From the NCBI GenBank assembly GCA_009695195.1, contig SIBJ01000005.1:1-64000 (forward strand): DNA of 64,000 nt, written 5' to 3'. Source of the stretch: Pedosphaera sp. GTDB taxonomy: Bacteria > Verrucomicrobiota > Verrucomicrobiia > Limisphaerales > JADLHS01. Shown one piece after another: positions 25,536-34,646 of this stretch. The translations under genes were made by a program, and so were the position numbers. The notes beneath the pieces were generated by a model. The model had not been told where the DNA came from and did no database searches. It worked only from the letters and a program-made list of their open reading frames with translations. How positions within the stretch are numbered: position 1 is the first letter of the stretch; every line of letters starts with the position of its first letter.

Positions 25536-26401
25536 ATGAGTCCACAAGGCATCGCGCGGTTGGTCGGGGTTGGCATTCTCATCTTCGTCGTGGTCATCAT
25601 GGCGGCGGCGGGCACGTACGTCGTGCACCCCGGTTTTCGCGGCGTGCAGGTGACGATGGGGAAGGTTTCCCCCGCGTTCAAGCCCGACGGTTTCGGACTC
25701 AAGGCGCCTTTCATCACCGCAATCCATCCGATTTCCATCCGCCAACAGACCGCCGAAGACAAGGCCGAGTGTTATTCGGCCGACTTGCAGCAGATCAACA
25801 TTGACCTGCGCGTGCTCTTCCGCATTCCCGAAAGTTCGGTGGTGAAGTTGTTCCAGGAATATTACGGCGAGCCGTTCGAGAATCTCATCGCGCCGCGCGT
25901 GCATGAAGCCCTCAAGGAGGTCACGGCCTTGCAGAGCGCGGAGCAAATCGTCAAGAACCGCGAGCAGATCAAAACCCGCGCCCTGGAAATCGCCCGCAAG
26001 AAAATCGGCCCATTGCTCGTCATCGAGGACATCGTCATCCAGAACATCGCGCTGACCAAGGAACTCGAACACGCCATCGAAGCCAAGATGGTGCAGGAAC
26101 AGGACGCGTCGAAATCAAAGTATCTCCAGCAGCGCGCGCAGATCGAAGCCGACACCTCCGTCATCAAGGCCAAAGGCGAAGCCGAGTCCATCCGCATCCG
26201 CGGCCAGGCTTTGAAGGAGAATCCCACCTACATTGATTTGCAGGTCGTGGACAAGTGGGACGGCTCACGCCGCTGGTCATCGGTAGCAGTGATAATTTCG
26301 TCATTCCGTTGCAGGACCTCGAACGCCTGCGCGAATCAAAGCACAATGCCAATTCCCCACAATCCGCGCCCGCCCCTGGGCGGCGCCCGACACCCCGCTG
26401 A
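25536..26401 (+). pseudogene. SPFH/prohibitin-family protein, first copy, frameshifted near its end
   Basis: A membrane-anchored SPFH (stomatin/prohibitin-like) protein. There is an N-terminal helix (residues 10-30), the SPFH domain (about 31-190) and a coiled-coil region with KAKGEAESIRIRGQALKENP. After VVDKWDG (codon ending at 26264) the frame goes wrong. Reading from 26270 in the +2 frame gives PLVIGSSDNFVIPLQDLERL and a proper TGA at 26399-26401. Without correction this frame runs through into the second copy. One base missing near 26265-26269 explains it, either as a true mutation or as a sequence error. Such proteins form ring scaffolds in membranes, often with proteases. Confidence 0.75.
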
Positions 26402-26405
26402 CCCG

Positions 26406-27227
26406 ATGAACCCGTCGTTCCTGCCGAAGGTCATTGGCGTGGGCATTCTGGTGTTCGTGCTCGTCATTTTGGGCGCGACCACGAGTTATATCGTCGAGCC
26501 GGGCACGCGCGGGATCAAGGTCACGCTCGGCAAGACGGCGGACAAATTCCTGCCGGAAGGGTTTGGCTTCAAGGCGCCGTTCGTCACCAGCATCGTGCCG
26601 GTGAACATCCGGCAGAAGACCCAGGCCGTGCGCGCGGAATGTTTTTCCTCCGACCTGCAACAAGTCATCCTGGATTTGCGGGTGCTATATCGCGTGCCAG
26701 AGCAGGCGGTCGTGGAAATTTACAAACAGTTTGCCGGCGACCCGTTCGACAGCCTCATCGCGCCGCGGGTGCAGGAGGCGCTCAAGGAAGTCACCGCGTT
26801 GATGACGGCCGAGTTGATCGTGAAAAGTCGGGAAGAAATCAAACAGAAGGTGCTCACGGCGGCGAAACTAAAAATTGGCGACCTGCTCAAGGTCGAAGAC
26901 ATCGTCATCCGCAACATTGAACTCTCGAAGGAACTGGAGCGGGCCATCGAAGCGAAGATGGTGGCGGAACAGCAGGCGGCCCAGGCGCGCTTCACCCAGT
27001 TGCAGACGCAGGTGGAAGCCGAGACGGCCGTCATCAGCGCGCGGGGCGAGGCCGAAGCCATCAAGGTGCGCGGCGACGCGCTCAAGCTTAACCCGGCGTT
27101 TCTGCGGTTGAAAATTGTCGAGCGGTGGAACGGCAAATCGCCGCTCGTCGTTCCCGCCGACGTGAACAACACCTGGGCCGCGCTGCTGCTCCCGCTCGGT
27201 CGGACGGAAAACCCGGCGGTCCCATGA
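26406..27227 (+). CDS. SPFH/prohibitin-family protein, second copy
   Basis: A 273-residue paralog of the preceding gene. The N-terminal helix (VIGVGILVFVLVILGATTSY) is followed by an SPFH domain with YIVEPGTRGIKVTLGKTADK and DPFDSLIAPRVQEALKEVTA. A helical tail contains AISARGEAEAIKVRGDAL-like repeats, and the protein ends in LVVPADVNN. The ATG at 26406 lies 4 nt after the reconstructed stop of copy one. The next small membrane-protein gene overlaps its stop by ATGA, so the three form an operon. Confidence 0.88.
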   Translation: MNPSFLPKVIGVGILVFVLVILGATTSYIVEPGTRGIKVTLGKTADKFLPEGFGFKAPFVTSIVPVNIRQKTQAVRAECFSSDLQQVILDLRVLYRVPEQAVVEIYKQFAGDPFDSLIAPRVQEALKEVTALMTAELIVKSREEIKQKVLTAAKLKIGDLLKVEDIVIRNIELSKELERAIEAKMVAEQQAAQARFTQLQTQVEAETAVISARGEAEAIKVRGDALKLNPAFLRLKIVERWNGKSPLVVPADVNNTWAALLLPLGRTENPAVP

Positions 27228-27427
27228 ACCTGCATCCGCGAGCGAAGGCCGGCTGCCAGGTTCTGGTCTTGCTGGCGGTGTTGGTGTCCTTGGTGCTGTT
27301 GTTCAAGCCCGCGTATGCCTTCGTCGAAATGGCCGCGCGCGAGTTGCGTTACTTTTGGTGGCTCGTGCTGCTGGTGGCGCTCGCCCTCTGGTTGATCTGG
27401 GGACTCGGGCGAAAAAAGAAGGATTAG
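27224..27427 (+). CDS. Small membrane protein of the SPFH operon
   Basis: A 67-residue protein with two hydrophobic helices (about residues 11-32 and 43-60) and a basic tail GRKKKD. Its start overlaps the stop of the second SPFH gene (ATGA), which implies translational coupling and a role at the same membrane complex. No family recognised. Confidence 0.65.
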   Translation: MNLHPRAKAGCQVLVLLAVLVSLVLLFKPAYAFVEMAARELRYFWWLVLLVALALWLIWGLGRKKKD

Positions 27428-27540
27428 TTCAAGCGAGAATTTCCTTCACCACTTACGACCCCTAACCTCCAGTCCCCCAGAGCGCGCACCCAGCCGGTGG
27501 GCGAAGTTGACTTCGCCGGCCAACGTGGTTCAATGCCTCC

Positions 27541-27789
27541 ATGACGGCGACCTTGGAACAAACTCAATCCGACCTGTTGAAACTGGTCAACTTGGTCCAG
27601 CAAGGCGAGGAAGTGGTCATCACCAGCCAGGGTCGGGCGGTGGCCAGGCTCAGCGCCGTGCCGTCAAGCGCGCCTGCGCCCAACCGGCAGGCCTGGCTAG
27701 CGCGGCTGGCCGAGTTGCGCGCGCGGTTGTCCACCGGGAAGACGGGCGCCACTGTGGAGCAAATTCTCGACGAAGACCGGGGCGACTGA
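27541..27789 (+). CDS. Type II antitoxin, Phd/YefM family
   Basis: An 82-residue protein. The N-terminal half (LLKLVNLVQQGEEVVITSQG then RAVARLSAV) is the Phd/YefM DNA-binding fold. The C-terminal tail (LRARLSTGKTGATVEQILDE) should wrap the toxin. It lies 4 nt before the PIN toxin gene, and such pairs are normally autoregulated by the antitoxin. Confidence 0.85.
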   Translation: MTATLEQTQSDLLKLVNLVQQGEEVVITSQGRAVARLSAVPSSAPAPNRQAWLARLAELRARLSTGKTGATVEQILDEDRGD

Positions 27790-27793
27790 GCGC

Positions 27794-28231
27794 ATGAGCT
27801 ACTGGGACACTTCCACCCTCGGCAAACTTTATTTCCCGGAAGCCGACTCGCCTGCCTTCGCTCTGAAGGCAGCCAGCGCGACGCTCATTGTCACGGCCAA
27901 ACTCGCCCTGCTCGAGATGCGGCGGGTCGCCTTTCGCAAGGAGAGCGATGGGCTGATTCCGGCGAACACGGCAGAAACCGTTTTGAGCCAGGTGGACCAG
28001 GACATCGCTGCCGGTGAAATCCGAGTCGTGGAAATGGACAGTCAGGTGGAGGCGGAGTTCAACGCGATTATGGCTCGTTGCTACCGAGAAGCGCCGCCAA
28101 TTCCCATTCGTACGTTTGACGCCCTGCATCTGGCGACCGCACGCGTTGCCGGCGCGACTGAGCTTGTGGCCGCCGACAAACGGATGCGCGACGCCGCCAA
28201 GCTGCTTGGCTTCGATTTGTTCCCTCCATGA
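27794..28231 (+). CDS. vapC: PIN-domain toxin, VapC type
   Basis: A 145-residue PIN ribonuclease, the toxin partner of the preceding antitoxin; VapC enzymes typically cleave tRNA or rRNA. The four acidic residues of the active site are present: D5 (YWDTS), E41 (LLEMRR), D109 (TFDALHLA) and D128 (VAADKRM). The gene looks intact, so the toxin is predicted to be active. Confidence 0.9.
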   Translation: MSYWDTSTLGKLYFPEADSPAFALKAASATLIVTAKLALLEMRRVAFRKESDGLIPANTAETVLSQVDQDIAAGEIRVVEMDSQVEAEFNAIMARCYREAPPIPIRTFDALHLATARVAGATELVAADKRMRDAAKLLGFDLFPP

Positions 28232-28249
28232 GGCCGTGTCGGTTGGGCG

Positions 28250-29692
28250 TTACGCCAGAATTTCCTTCACCACCTCGCCACTCACGTCGGTCAGCCGGAA
28301 ATCTCGACCCGCGTAACGATACGTCAGTTTCTCGTGATCGAAGCCGAGGAGATGGAGCATCGTGGCGTGCAGGTCGTGGACGTGAACCGGATTTTCCACC
28401 GCGCGATAACCGAACTCATCCGTCGCGCCGTAAACGTGTCCGCCCTTCACGCCGCCGCCCGCGAGCCAGACGGTGAAACCGTAATGATTATGGTCGCGGC
28501 CTTTTCCCTTGCCCGGTGTGCCGGGCGAGGGGATTTCCACGGCAGGCGTGCGGCCGAATTCACCGCCGCAGATCACCAGCGTGTCCTTCAGCAGACCGCG
28601 CTGCTTCAGATCCGTCAGCAACGCCGAGATGCCCTGGTCCACTTCACCCGCGAGCCGGCGGTGTTCCGCCTCGACCTCGTTGTGGCTGTCCCACGGTTGC
28701 ACGTCGCCGTGATAGCATTGCACCACGCGCACGCCGCGCTCGACCAGCCGCCGGGCGATGAGCAACTGCCGCGCTTGCACCGTGTCGCCGTACATTTTGC
28801 GGACGTGCTCCGGCTCTTTGGCAACATCGAAGGCGTCCGTGGCTTCGAGCTGCATGCGATAGGCGAGTTCGAACGACTGGATGCGGGCTTCGAGTTGCGG
28901 ATCGTCGCCGCGCGTGCGCTGATGTTCGGCGTTGAACTGCGCGAGCAAATCCAGTTGCCGCCGTTGCGCCGGGCGCGAGACGCGGGCGTTCGTGATGTTC
29001 TCGATCAACTCCTCGGGCTTGGTTTTCTTCGTGTTGATGTGCGTGCCTTGATAAATCCCCGGCAGAAATGCCGACCGCCAGTTCGATACATCGGAAACCG
29101 GCAGGCCCGGACACATCGCGATGAAGCCGGGGAGATTTTCGTTCTCCGTCCCCATGCCGTAGGTGATCCACGCGCCGTAGCTCGGACGCGAGAGCCGTTC
29201 GTCGCCACAATTCATCAGCCGCATGGACTGCTCGTGGTTCGGCGTGTTCGCCTGCATCGAGCGGATGACACAAAGGTCGTCGGCGTGCTCCGCCGTCTTC
29301 GCAAAGATCTCGCTGATCTCCAAACCGCTTTGCCCGTACCGCTGAAACTTGAAGGGCGAGGGCAACGCCGCGCCGGTGGGCCGCTCGGTGGTAAGGTTGC
29401 CGGTGGGAATGATTTTGTCCGCCCACTTCGCGAGCGCGGGCTTGGGATCGAACGTGTCCACCTGCGACGGCCCGCCGTTCAGGTAGATGTGGATGATGTG
29501 TTTCGCTCGCGGCGGAAAATGCGGGGGCCTGGCGGCGAGCGGGTTCGCACTCGCGGCGTGTGCCGTCGGCACGAGCAGGCCGGCCTGGTTCATAACTCCG
29601 GCAAAACCCAGCAGACCCAGACCCGTTCCCATCTGCCGGAGCATCTGGCGGCGCGTGAGCAATCGCGGCGGGAGATGTTCGAAGGGATTCAT
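28250..29692 (-). CDS. DUF1501 domain protein, Tat-exported
   Basis: A 480-residue protein of the DUF1501 family, abundant in Planctomycetes and Verrucomicrobia. The fold is alkaline phosphatase/sulfatase-like and the substrate is unknown. The N-terminus has a twin-arginine signal (TRRQMLRQMGTGLGLLGFAG). Family motifs are HIIHIYLNGGPSQVDTFDPK, MNCGDERLSRPSYGAWITYG, ICGGEFGRTP and GRDHNHYGFTVWLAGGGVKG. I start at the ATG at 29692. It lies 10 nt after the DUF1549/DUF1553 gene on the same strand, the usual two-gene arrangement. Confidence 0.93.
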   Translation of the reverse strand: MNPFEHLPPRLLTRRQMLRQMGTGLGLLGFAGVMNQAGLLVPTAHAASANPLAARPPHFPPRAKHIIHIYLNGGPSQVDTFDPKPALAKWADKIIPTGNLTTERPTGAALPSPFKFQRYGQSGLEISEIFAKTAEHADDLCVIRSMQANTPNHEQSMRLMNCGDERLSRPSYGAWITYGMGTENENLPGFIAMCPGLPVSDVSNWRSAFLPGIYQGTHINTKKTKPEELIENITNARVSRPAQRRQLDLLAQFNAEHQRTRGDDPQLEARIQSFELAYRMQLEATDAFDVAKEPEHVRKMYGDTVQARQLLIARRLVERGVRVVQCYHGDVQPWDSHNEVEAEHRRLAGEVDQGISALLTDLKQRGLLKDTLVICGGEFGRTPAVEIPSPGTPGKGKGRDHNHYGFTVWLAGGGVKGGHVYGATDEFGYRAVENPVHVHDLHATMLHLLGFDHEKLTYRYAGRDFRLTDVSGEVVKEILA

Positions 29693-29702
29693 GATGAGTT
29701 TC

Positions 29703-32204
29703 TCAATCAATGAAAGCGGCTTCGTTGGAAGCCAGCAAGACTTGCGCGAACTGTTCCCACGGCGACAAGCTGTCTTTCGGTTGCTCGTCCGCGCTGGCGG
29801 CGGTAACAAAACGGAGCGCGGATGCCACTTCCATCTTCGTCGGCTTGCGGTCGAGCACGCGCCGGAACAAGGCGTCCACGCGTTGCGCGGGTTGCTTGGC
29901 CCCGGCGATTTCTTCGCGCGCCACCAACGCCCGCGCCTGTTCCAACACGAACGGCGAGTTCATCGCAAAGAGCGCCTGCTGCGGAACGGAGGTGCGCGGG
30001 CGGCGCTCGATACATTGATCGGGATTGGCGAAATCGAACGCGCGATAGAACGGCGGCAGGTTCTGGCGGTCCACCAGGCCGTAAACGGTGCGGCGATGAT
30101 TCAGCGGATCGCTCGCGCCTTCCACCGAACGGCCGCCCACCGTGAGATCGAGCTGCCCGGAAACTGAAAGGAGCGAGTCGCGCATCGCTTCGAGGTCGAG
30201 CCGGCGACGGGGGTAATGGGAGAGGGGAAAGTTTTCAGTGTTCAGTGTTCGGTGTTCAGTAGCGCGCGACTTTCCACTGAACACTGAAGACTGAATACTT
30301 CCGCCCTGTTGATACGCGCTGCTCAAAACCATGACGTGATGGAGATGTTTCACGCTCCAGCCCGAGCGGATGAATTCCGCCGCGAGCCAGTCGAGCAACG
30401 CAATATTGGCCGGCGGTTCATTGCGCGCGCCGAAGTCGGTGGTCGAGTTGGCGAGCGGTTCGCCGAAGTGATGCATCCAGACGCGGTTCACGAAGACGCG
30501 CGCCGTGAGCGGGTTGGCGGTGGAACTGATCGCGCGGGCCAATTCAAGTCGTCCGCTGCCGTGCGCAAATGGAACCGGCTGACCGCCGCTCAGCACCGTG
30601 AGAAAAGCGCGCGGCACGGCGTCGCCCAAGCGCGACGGATTGCCGCGTTTGAAAATGTGCGGCTCGTAAAGTTCGGACAGATCGGCGACCACCATCGCAC
30701 GGGCGGCGGGCGCATTCGTGGCGTTCGCGGCGAGCTTGTCGAGATTCGAGACGAGCCCACCGTACCGATCTTTCTCGACGCGCGACATGTGGTTCGGCGT
30801 ATCGCGCAGCGGAAACCAGATGGGACTTTCCCTGCCCGTGACCAGTTCCAGCAATTCCCGCTGATCGGCGCTCAAACCGGGGCTGCCCGCCGCGGGCTTT
30901 TTGGATTCCTCATAAATGTCGTGCAGCAAATTTCCGTAAGCGCGCGCGACGGCGGCCTTGTTCGTGAGCGCGGATTTCGCGAGCGCTTCGAGGACGAGCG
31001 GGTTGAATGACGACGCGGCATTTTGTTGCTTCGCCGCGAGCGGGGCAGCGGCGTCGGCGAAAAACTTTTCTTCCGGCAAGGCCATCAATTCCGCCCACGG
31101 GCCGAAGACATGATCGCCGGGTTGCGCCCGCTGCTGGAGGAAGCGGCGCGTGCGCAACATCAGCGTGGGACGGAAATCCTCCGGGATTAACGACAAACCA
31201 AACTGCGTCGTCTCGGTGATGTCCGGCTCGGTCGTCGCGGCGCGGACGAGATAGTCGCCGATGCGCTGGCGGAAAACTTCCGTGAGCTTCCCGAAGTCCG
31301 CCTCAATGTGTTGCTCTAGTTCCTTGCGCGCAGCGGCGAGTTTTTCCTCGAACTCGACGCCGCCCGCGACCTGCTTCGGGTCCTCGATCAGCGGCAGGTC
31401 GTAAGGCCGCTCCGTGCTCGCGAACACGCCGTAGAGCGCGTAGTAATCCTTCTGAAGAATCGCGTCGTATTTGTGATCGTGGCAGCGGGCGCACGCGACC
31501 GTCAGGCCGAGAAACCCGCGAGTCGTCGTGTCAATCTGATCGTCAATCTGGTCGTGCGGATTGGTGTCGAACAACCGGCCGAGCGTCAGGAAACCCAGCG
31601 CGGTCAGTCGCCACGCTGGAACTTTTGGCTCCACCTGATCGGCGGCAAGCTGGTCCTGGATGAATTGATCGAACGGCAAATCTTCGTTGAACGCGCGGAT
31701 CACATAATCGCGGTAGGTGTAGGCGAACGGTCGCAACGCGTCCTTCCCGTAGGCCAGCACCTGGTCTTTCGTGTCGGCGTAACGCGCCACGTCGAGCCAG
31801 TGCCGTCCCCAGCGCTCGCCGTAACGCGGCGAAGCGAGCAACCGATCCACCACCTTCGCAAACGCCTCGCGCGAGTGGTCGCGCTCGAAGGCTTGAAGTT
31901 CCTCCATCGTCGGCGGCAGGCCGATAAGATCGAAATAAACCCGCCGCAACAGCGTGCGTTTGTCGGCGGGCGGCGCGAAGGAAAGTTTTTTCTCCTCCAG
32001 CTTCGCCAGCAGGAACGCATCTACCGGCGACTGGACGCGCCGCGCATTCTTCACCTTCGGCGCCGCGGGAGAATGAACCGGCTGATAGGCCCAATGTTTT
32101 TTCGCGTCCTCAAAGGATTGTCCGGGCGTGGCGAAAGTCGCGCGGGCGGCCAAAGCCAGCAGCGCGGCGAGCGCGACCGAACACGTTTGTGAAAATGGGT
32201 TCAC
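29703..32204 (-). CDS. DUF1549/DUF1553 (PSCyt2/PSD1-type) secreted protein
   Basis: An 833-residue exported protein. The signal (VALAALLALAARATFA) is read from a GTG at 32204; the frame is open up to another GTG at 32303. The DUF1549 domain (about residues 45-245) has PVDAFLLAKLEEKKLSF, LLRRVYFDLIGLPPT, YGERWGRHWLDVARYADTK and ARCHDHKYD. The DUF1553 domain (about 520-790) has NPLTARVFVNRVWMHHFG and LSSAYQQ. It lacks the N-terminal cytochrome domain seen in many relatives. Residues about 634-658 are encoded by an inverted heptamer repeat and look like an insertion. Function is unknown; it always pairs with DUF1501. Confidence 0.9.
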   Translation of the reverse strand: MNPFSQTCSVALAALLALAARATFATPGQSFEDAKKHWAYQPVHSPAAPKVKNARRVQSPVDAFLLAKLEEKKLSFAPPADKRTLLRRVYFDLIGLPPTMEELQAFERDHSREAFAKVVDRLLASPRYGERWGRHWLDVARYADTKDQVLAYGKDALRPFAYTYRDYVIRAFNEDLPFDQFIQDQLAADQVEPKVPAWRLTALGFLTLGRLFDTNPHDQIDDQIDTTTRGFLGLTVACARCHDHKYDAILQKDYYALYGVFASTERPYDLPLIEDPKQVAGGVEFEEKLAAARKELEQHIEADFGKLTEVFRQRIGDYLVRAATTEPDITETTQFGLSLIPEDFRPTLMLRTRRFLQQRAQPGDHVFGPWAELMALPEEKFFADAAAPLAAKQQNAASSFNPLVLEALAKSALTNKAAVARAYGNLLHDIYEESKKPAAGSPGLSADQRELLELVTGRESPIWFPLRDTPNHMSRVEKDRYGGLVSNLDKLAANATNAPAARAMVVADLSELYEPHIFKRGNPSRLGDAVPRAFLTVLSGGQPVPFAHGSGRLELARAISSTANPLTARVFVNRVWMHHFGEPLANSTTDFGARNEPPANIALLDWLAAEFIRSGWSVKHLHHVMVLSSAYQQGGSIQSSVFSGKSRATEHRTLNTENFPLSHYPRRRLDLEAMRDSLLSVSGQLDLTVGGRSVEGASDPLNHRRTVYGLVDRQNLPPFYRAFDFANPDQCIERRPRTSVPQQALFAMNSPFVLEQARALVAREEIAGAKQPAQRVDALFRRVLDRKPTKMEVASALRFVTAASADEQPKDSLSPWEQFAQVLLASNEAAFID
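30231..30302. repeat. Heptamer inverted repeat inside the DUF1553 gene (family A, CAGTGTT subtype)
   Basis: The left arm has CAGTGTT/CGGTGTT heptamers (30236-30260). The right arm has ACTGAACACTGAAGACTGAA (30276-30295). The loop is about 15 nt. It is 72 nt long and in frame, so the gene is not broken. Same subtype as at 38876-38971. Confidence 0.85.
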
Positions 32205-32360
32205 GAGGCGATGGACGAATCGTGCCTTTGCCCGGCGCGCAGCGTCAACGGGAAGTTGTGGAATTTTTGGTTGGCCGACGGGGATATCGCGCAGGGTTGA
32301 CACGGCGTGGGCCTGGGTTTCAGATGTTCACGGAAACCAGACGGGCCATCTCAATTCGCC

Positions 32361-33767
32361 ATGAGCATAAAATGCATTTCTCCGCGCGCCTGCTGGTTGT
32401 TCGCTTTCATGTTTGCTTCGACAGCGCTGCTTGCGGCGGACAAATCCAAAGCCGGCGTTTGCCGCATCGAAGTGACCGAGCAAGGCAGCGGCTGGCCGGT
32501 GCCGCTCGTCGAGTTGCGCACGACGCACAACGCGCGCTTCGTCACCGACAATGCGGGCGTGATCGCGTTCGACCTGCCGGAGTTGATGGGGCGCGAGACG
32601 TGGTTCGACGTGATCGGGAACGGCTACGAAGTGGCGAAGGATGGTTTTGGTTATCGCGGCGTGCGCTTGATTCCGCAGCCGGGTAAAACGCTGAAGTTCG
32701 CCGTCGCGCGCACGATCATCGCAAAGCGGCTCGGGCGGTTGACGGGCGCGGGCTTGTTCGCGGAAAGCCAGAAGCTCGGGCGTGAACTCGACTGGCGCGA
32801 GTCCGGCGTGGTCGGTTGCGACAGCGTGCAGAACGCCGTGCATCGCGGAAAACTTTTCTGGCTTTGGGGCGACACGACGCTCGCGCGCTATCCGCTCGGA
32901 ATTTTCGACAGCACCAGCGCGACGACCGCGATCCGGCCGTTGAAGAAATTCGAGCCGCCGCTGCGGATGCAGTTCGATTATTTCACCGACGCCAAAGGCG
33001 CGCCGCGCGGCGTGGCGAAAATGCCCGGCGAGGGGCCGACGTGGGTTTCCGGTTACGTCAGTCTGCCGGACAAGAATGGAAAACCGCATCTCGTCGCCAC
33101 GTATCTCAAGGTGAAGCCGCCGATGGAAGGTTACGAACGGGGACTCTGCGTTTGGAATGACGCGACTTCGAGCTTTGAAAAATTGCGCGTGCTGTGGACA
33201 AAGTCCGACGCCACTCCGGAATCACCACCCACGCCGGACGGGCATCCCATTTTCTGGATAGACACCGCGGGCAGGGAGTGGTTGCTCCTCGGCAACCCGC
33301 TGCCGACGTGGCGTTGCCCCGCCACTTTCGAGGCGTGGCAGGACACGAACCGATGGGAAGTGCTCACGCCGCAGGAAAGTTTGTCCGCCGCGGTGGATGG
33401 CCAGCCCGTGAAACCGCACAGCGGTTCGCTTGCGTGGAATCCGTTTCGCAAACGATGGGTGACGGTTTTCATGCAAGTGTTCGGCAAGCCGTCGGCGTTT
33501 GGCGAGTTGTGGTATGCGGAAGCCGACGCGCCGACCGGGCCGTGGGGCACGGCGGTGAAAATCCTGAGCCACGAAAACTACACGTTCTACAACCCGCGCC
33601 TGCATCCCGAGTTTACGGCGGCGGATTCGCCCATCCTGATCTTTGAGGGGACTTACACGCAGCTCTTCGCGGATCGTCCGCCGCCCACGCAACGTTACGA
33701 TTACAGCCAGATTCTTTACCGGCTCGATTTGGACGACCCGGCGCTGAAACCGGCGCAGAGAAAGTAG
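32361..33767 (+). CDS. Secreted protein with N-terminal carboxypeptidase-regulatory-like domain, unknown function
   Basis: A 468-residue exported protein (signal peptide FAFMFASTALLAAD). Residues about 33-110 look like a beta-sandwich (VTEQGSGWPVPLVELRTTHN then FVTDNAGVIAFDLPEL). The remainder resembles a five-bladed propeller of glycosidase-like type: GKLFWLWGDTTLARYPLGIF, GPTWVSGYVSLPDKNGKPHL, HSGSLAWNPFRKRWVTVFMQ. No catalytic residues can be named. A role in extracellular carbohydrate handling is only a guess. The ATG at 32361 is chosen for the signal peptide. It is divergent from the DUF1553 gene. Confidence 0.6.
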   Translation: MSIKCISPRACWLFAFMFASTALLAADKSKAGVCRIEVTEQGSGWPVPLVELRTTHNARFVTDNAGVIAFDLPELMGRETWFDVIGNGYEVAKDGFGYRGVRLIPQPGKTLKFAVARTIIAKRLGRLTGAGLFAESQKLGRELDWRESGVVGCDSVQNAVHRGKLFWLWGDTTLARYPLGIFDSTSATTAIRPLKKFEPPLRMQFDYFTDAKGAPRGVAKMPGEGPTWVSGYVSLPDKNGKPHLVATYLKVKPPMEGYERGLCVWNDATSSFEKLRVLWTKSDATPESPPTPDGHPIFWIDTAGREWLLLGNPLPTWRCPATFEAWQDTNRWEVLTPQESLSAAVDGQPVKPHSGSLAWNPFRKRWVTVFMQVFGKPSAFGELWYAEADAPTGPWGTAVKILSHENYTFYNPRLHPEFTAADSPILIFEGTYTQLFADRPPPTQRYDYSQILYRLDLDDPALKPAQRK

Positions 33768-33788
33768 AATCGTCCGTGAACGCGCCAT

Positions 33789-33925
33789 GCGTCTTGGAGT
33801 GCGGTGGGTGAAGGGCGAAAGGGCACACACCGCTTTGGCTCACATGGCGGGTTAATACGATGCCACAGGCTCCGTCGAAAGCGGTGTCAGCCCCGTTCCC
33901 CGCCAGCCACCGCACTCCACGACGC
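33789..33925. repeat. Long palindromic element (family D, copy 1)
   Basis: The outer stem GCGTCTTGGAGTGCGGTGG (33789-33807) pairs with CCACCGCACTCCACGACGC (33907-33925) with one mismatch. An inner pair, ACACCGCTTT and AAAGCGGTGT, nests inside. It fills most of the gap before the MOSC gene. A second copy is at 61238-61370. Confidence 0.9.
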
Positions 33926-33945
33926 TTCGCGTTCACCTGCGTCAC

Positions 33946-34500
33946 TCAGATTTTTTCGATTCGGTCGCCAATCGCGATCGTTCCGGCCTGAACGACCAGC
34001 GCATGGATGCCGCGCAAGCGGAGCTTTCTTCCCTCGGGCGAGTTAACGAAATTCAATGCGTCTTCTCCAAATCTCTTCAAAAATTTCACGCACCCGGTGT
34101 GCGGCTGGGCGGTGATCTCCAAAATTGCGCCGCCGATTTTCAGTCTTTGCCCGGCGGACAGATTGGTTTCGCTCAAATCCAGATCAACGAGGAGATTGTC
34201 GCCCGCCAACGCCCAGCGTTCTTTTTCACCCGCGACGAGCGCGATGGCCCGCGAACTCATCAGCGTCAATTGCGTGTCGGGATTCAAAGTGCCATCCGGC
34301 AGCCGGCGCGAACAATAGCGCGCCCAGCGATCGCCCGGCAGGCCGGCCTCGGGCGTGACTTCGCTGCGGTCGCGGAGTTCGCGCAATTCCTTGTCCGGCC
34401 GCGCGACGATCTGCACGAGCGTGCCGCCATCCGCGGGCGACCGAAAAACTTCCGGCAAGCGCGCGGCGAGTTCGGTTGCGGAAAAACGAACCTCTGGCAT
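33946..34500 (-). CDS. MOSC domain protein
   Basis: A 184-residue cytosolic protein with a MOSC (molybdenum cofactor sulfurase C-terminal) beta-barrel domain. It contains AGLPGDRWARYCSRRL, NPDTQLTLMSSRAI, LDLSETNLSAGQRLKIG and HTGCVKFLKRFGEDAL. The Cys in the HTGC motif is the conserved sulfur-carrying residue of the family. Related proteins handle sulfur or detoxify hydroxylamines with the molybdenum cofactor; the substrate is unknown here. The ATG at 34500 is chosen. It is divergent from pgk. Confidence 0.85.
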   Translation of the reverse strand: MPEVRFSATELAARLPEVFRSPADGGTLVQIVARPDKELRELRDRSEVTPEAGLPGDRWARYCSRRLPDGTLNPDTQLTLMSSRAIALVAGEKERWALAGDNLLVDLDLSETNLSAGQRLKIGGAILEITAQPHTGCVKFLKRFGEDALNFVNSPEGRKLRLRGIHALVVQAGTIAIGDRIEKI

Positions 34501-34579
34501 GACGAAAGGTTTACAGCAATTGCCGGAAAACTCCAGCGGGATTGCGCGTTGGCGTTCGCCACGCACGGCTGAAATCCTT

Positions 34580-34607
34580 TTGACTCGCGTTGTTCTCTGG
34601 CTATCCT
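34580..34607 (+). promoter_or_regulatory. Sigma-70-like promoter for pgk
   Basis: TTGACT (34580-34585), a 16-nt spacer and TATCCT (34602-34607). The start would be near 34614, about 33 nt before the pgk ATG. Confidence 0.5.
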
Positions 34608-34646
34608 GTGCGGCCCGGTTTGGGGAAGGGTCTGGCCTGGAAATTT

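Noticed and set aside
33613-33945. A 110-codon minus-strand frame through the family D palindrome
   Set aside because: Its sequence (GVRWLAGNGADTAF...) also appears from the second palindrome at 61.3 kb, so it is translated repeat rather than a gene.
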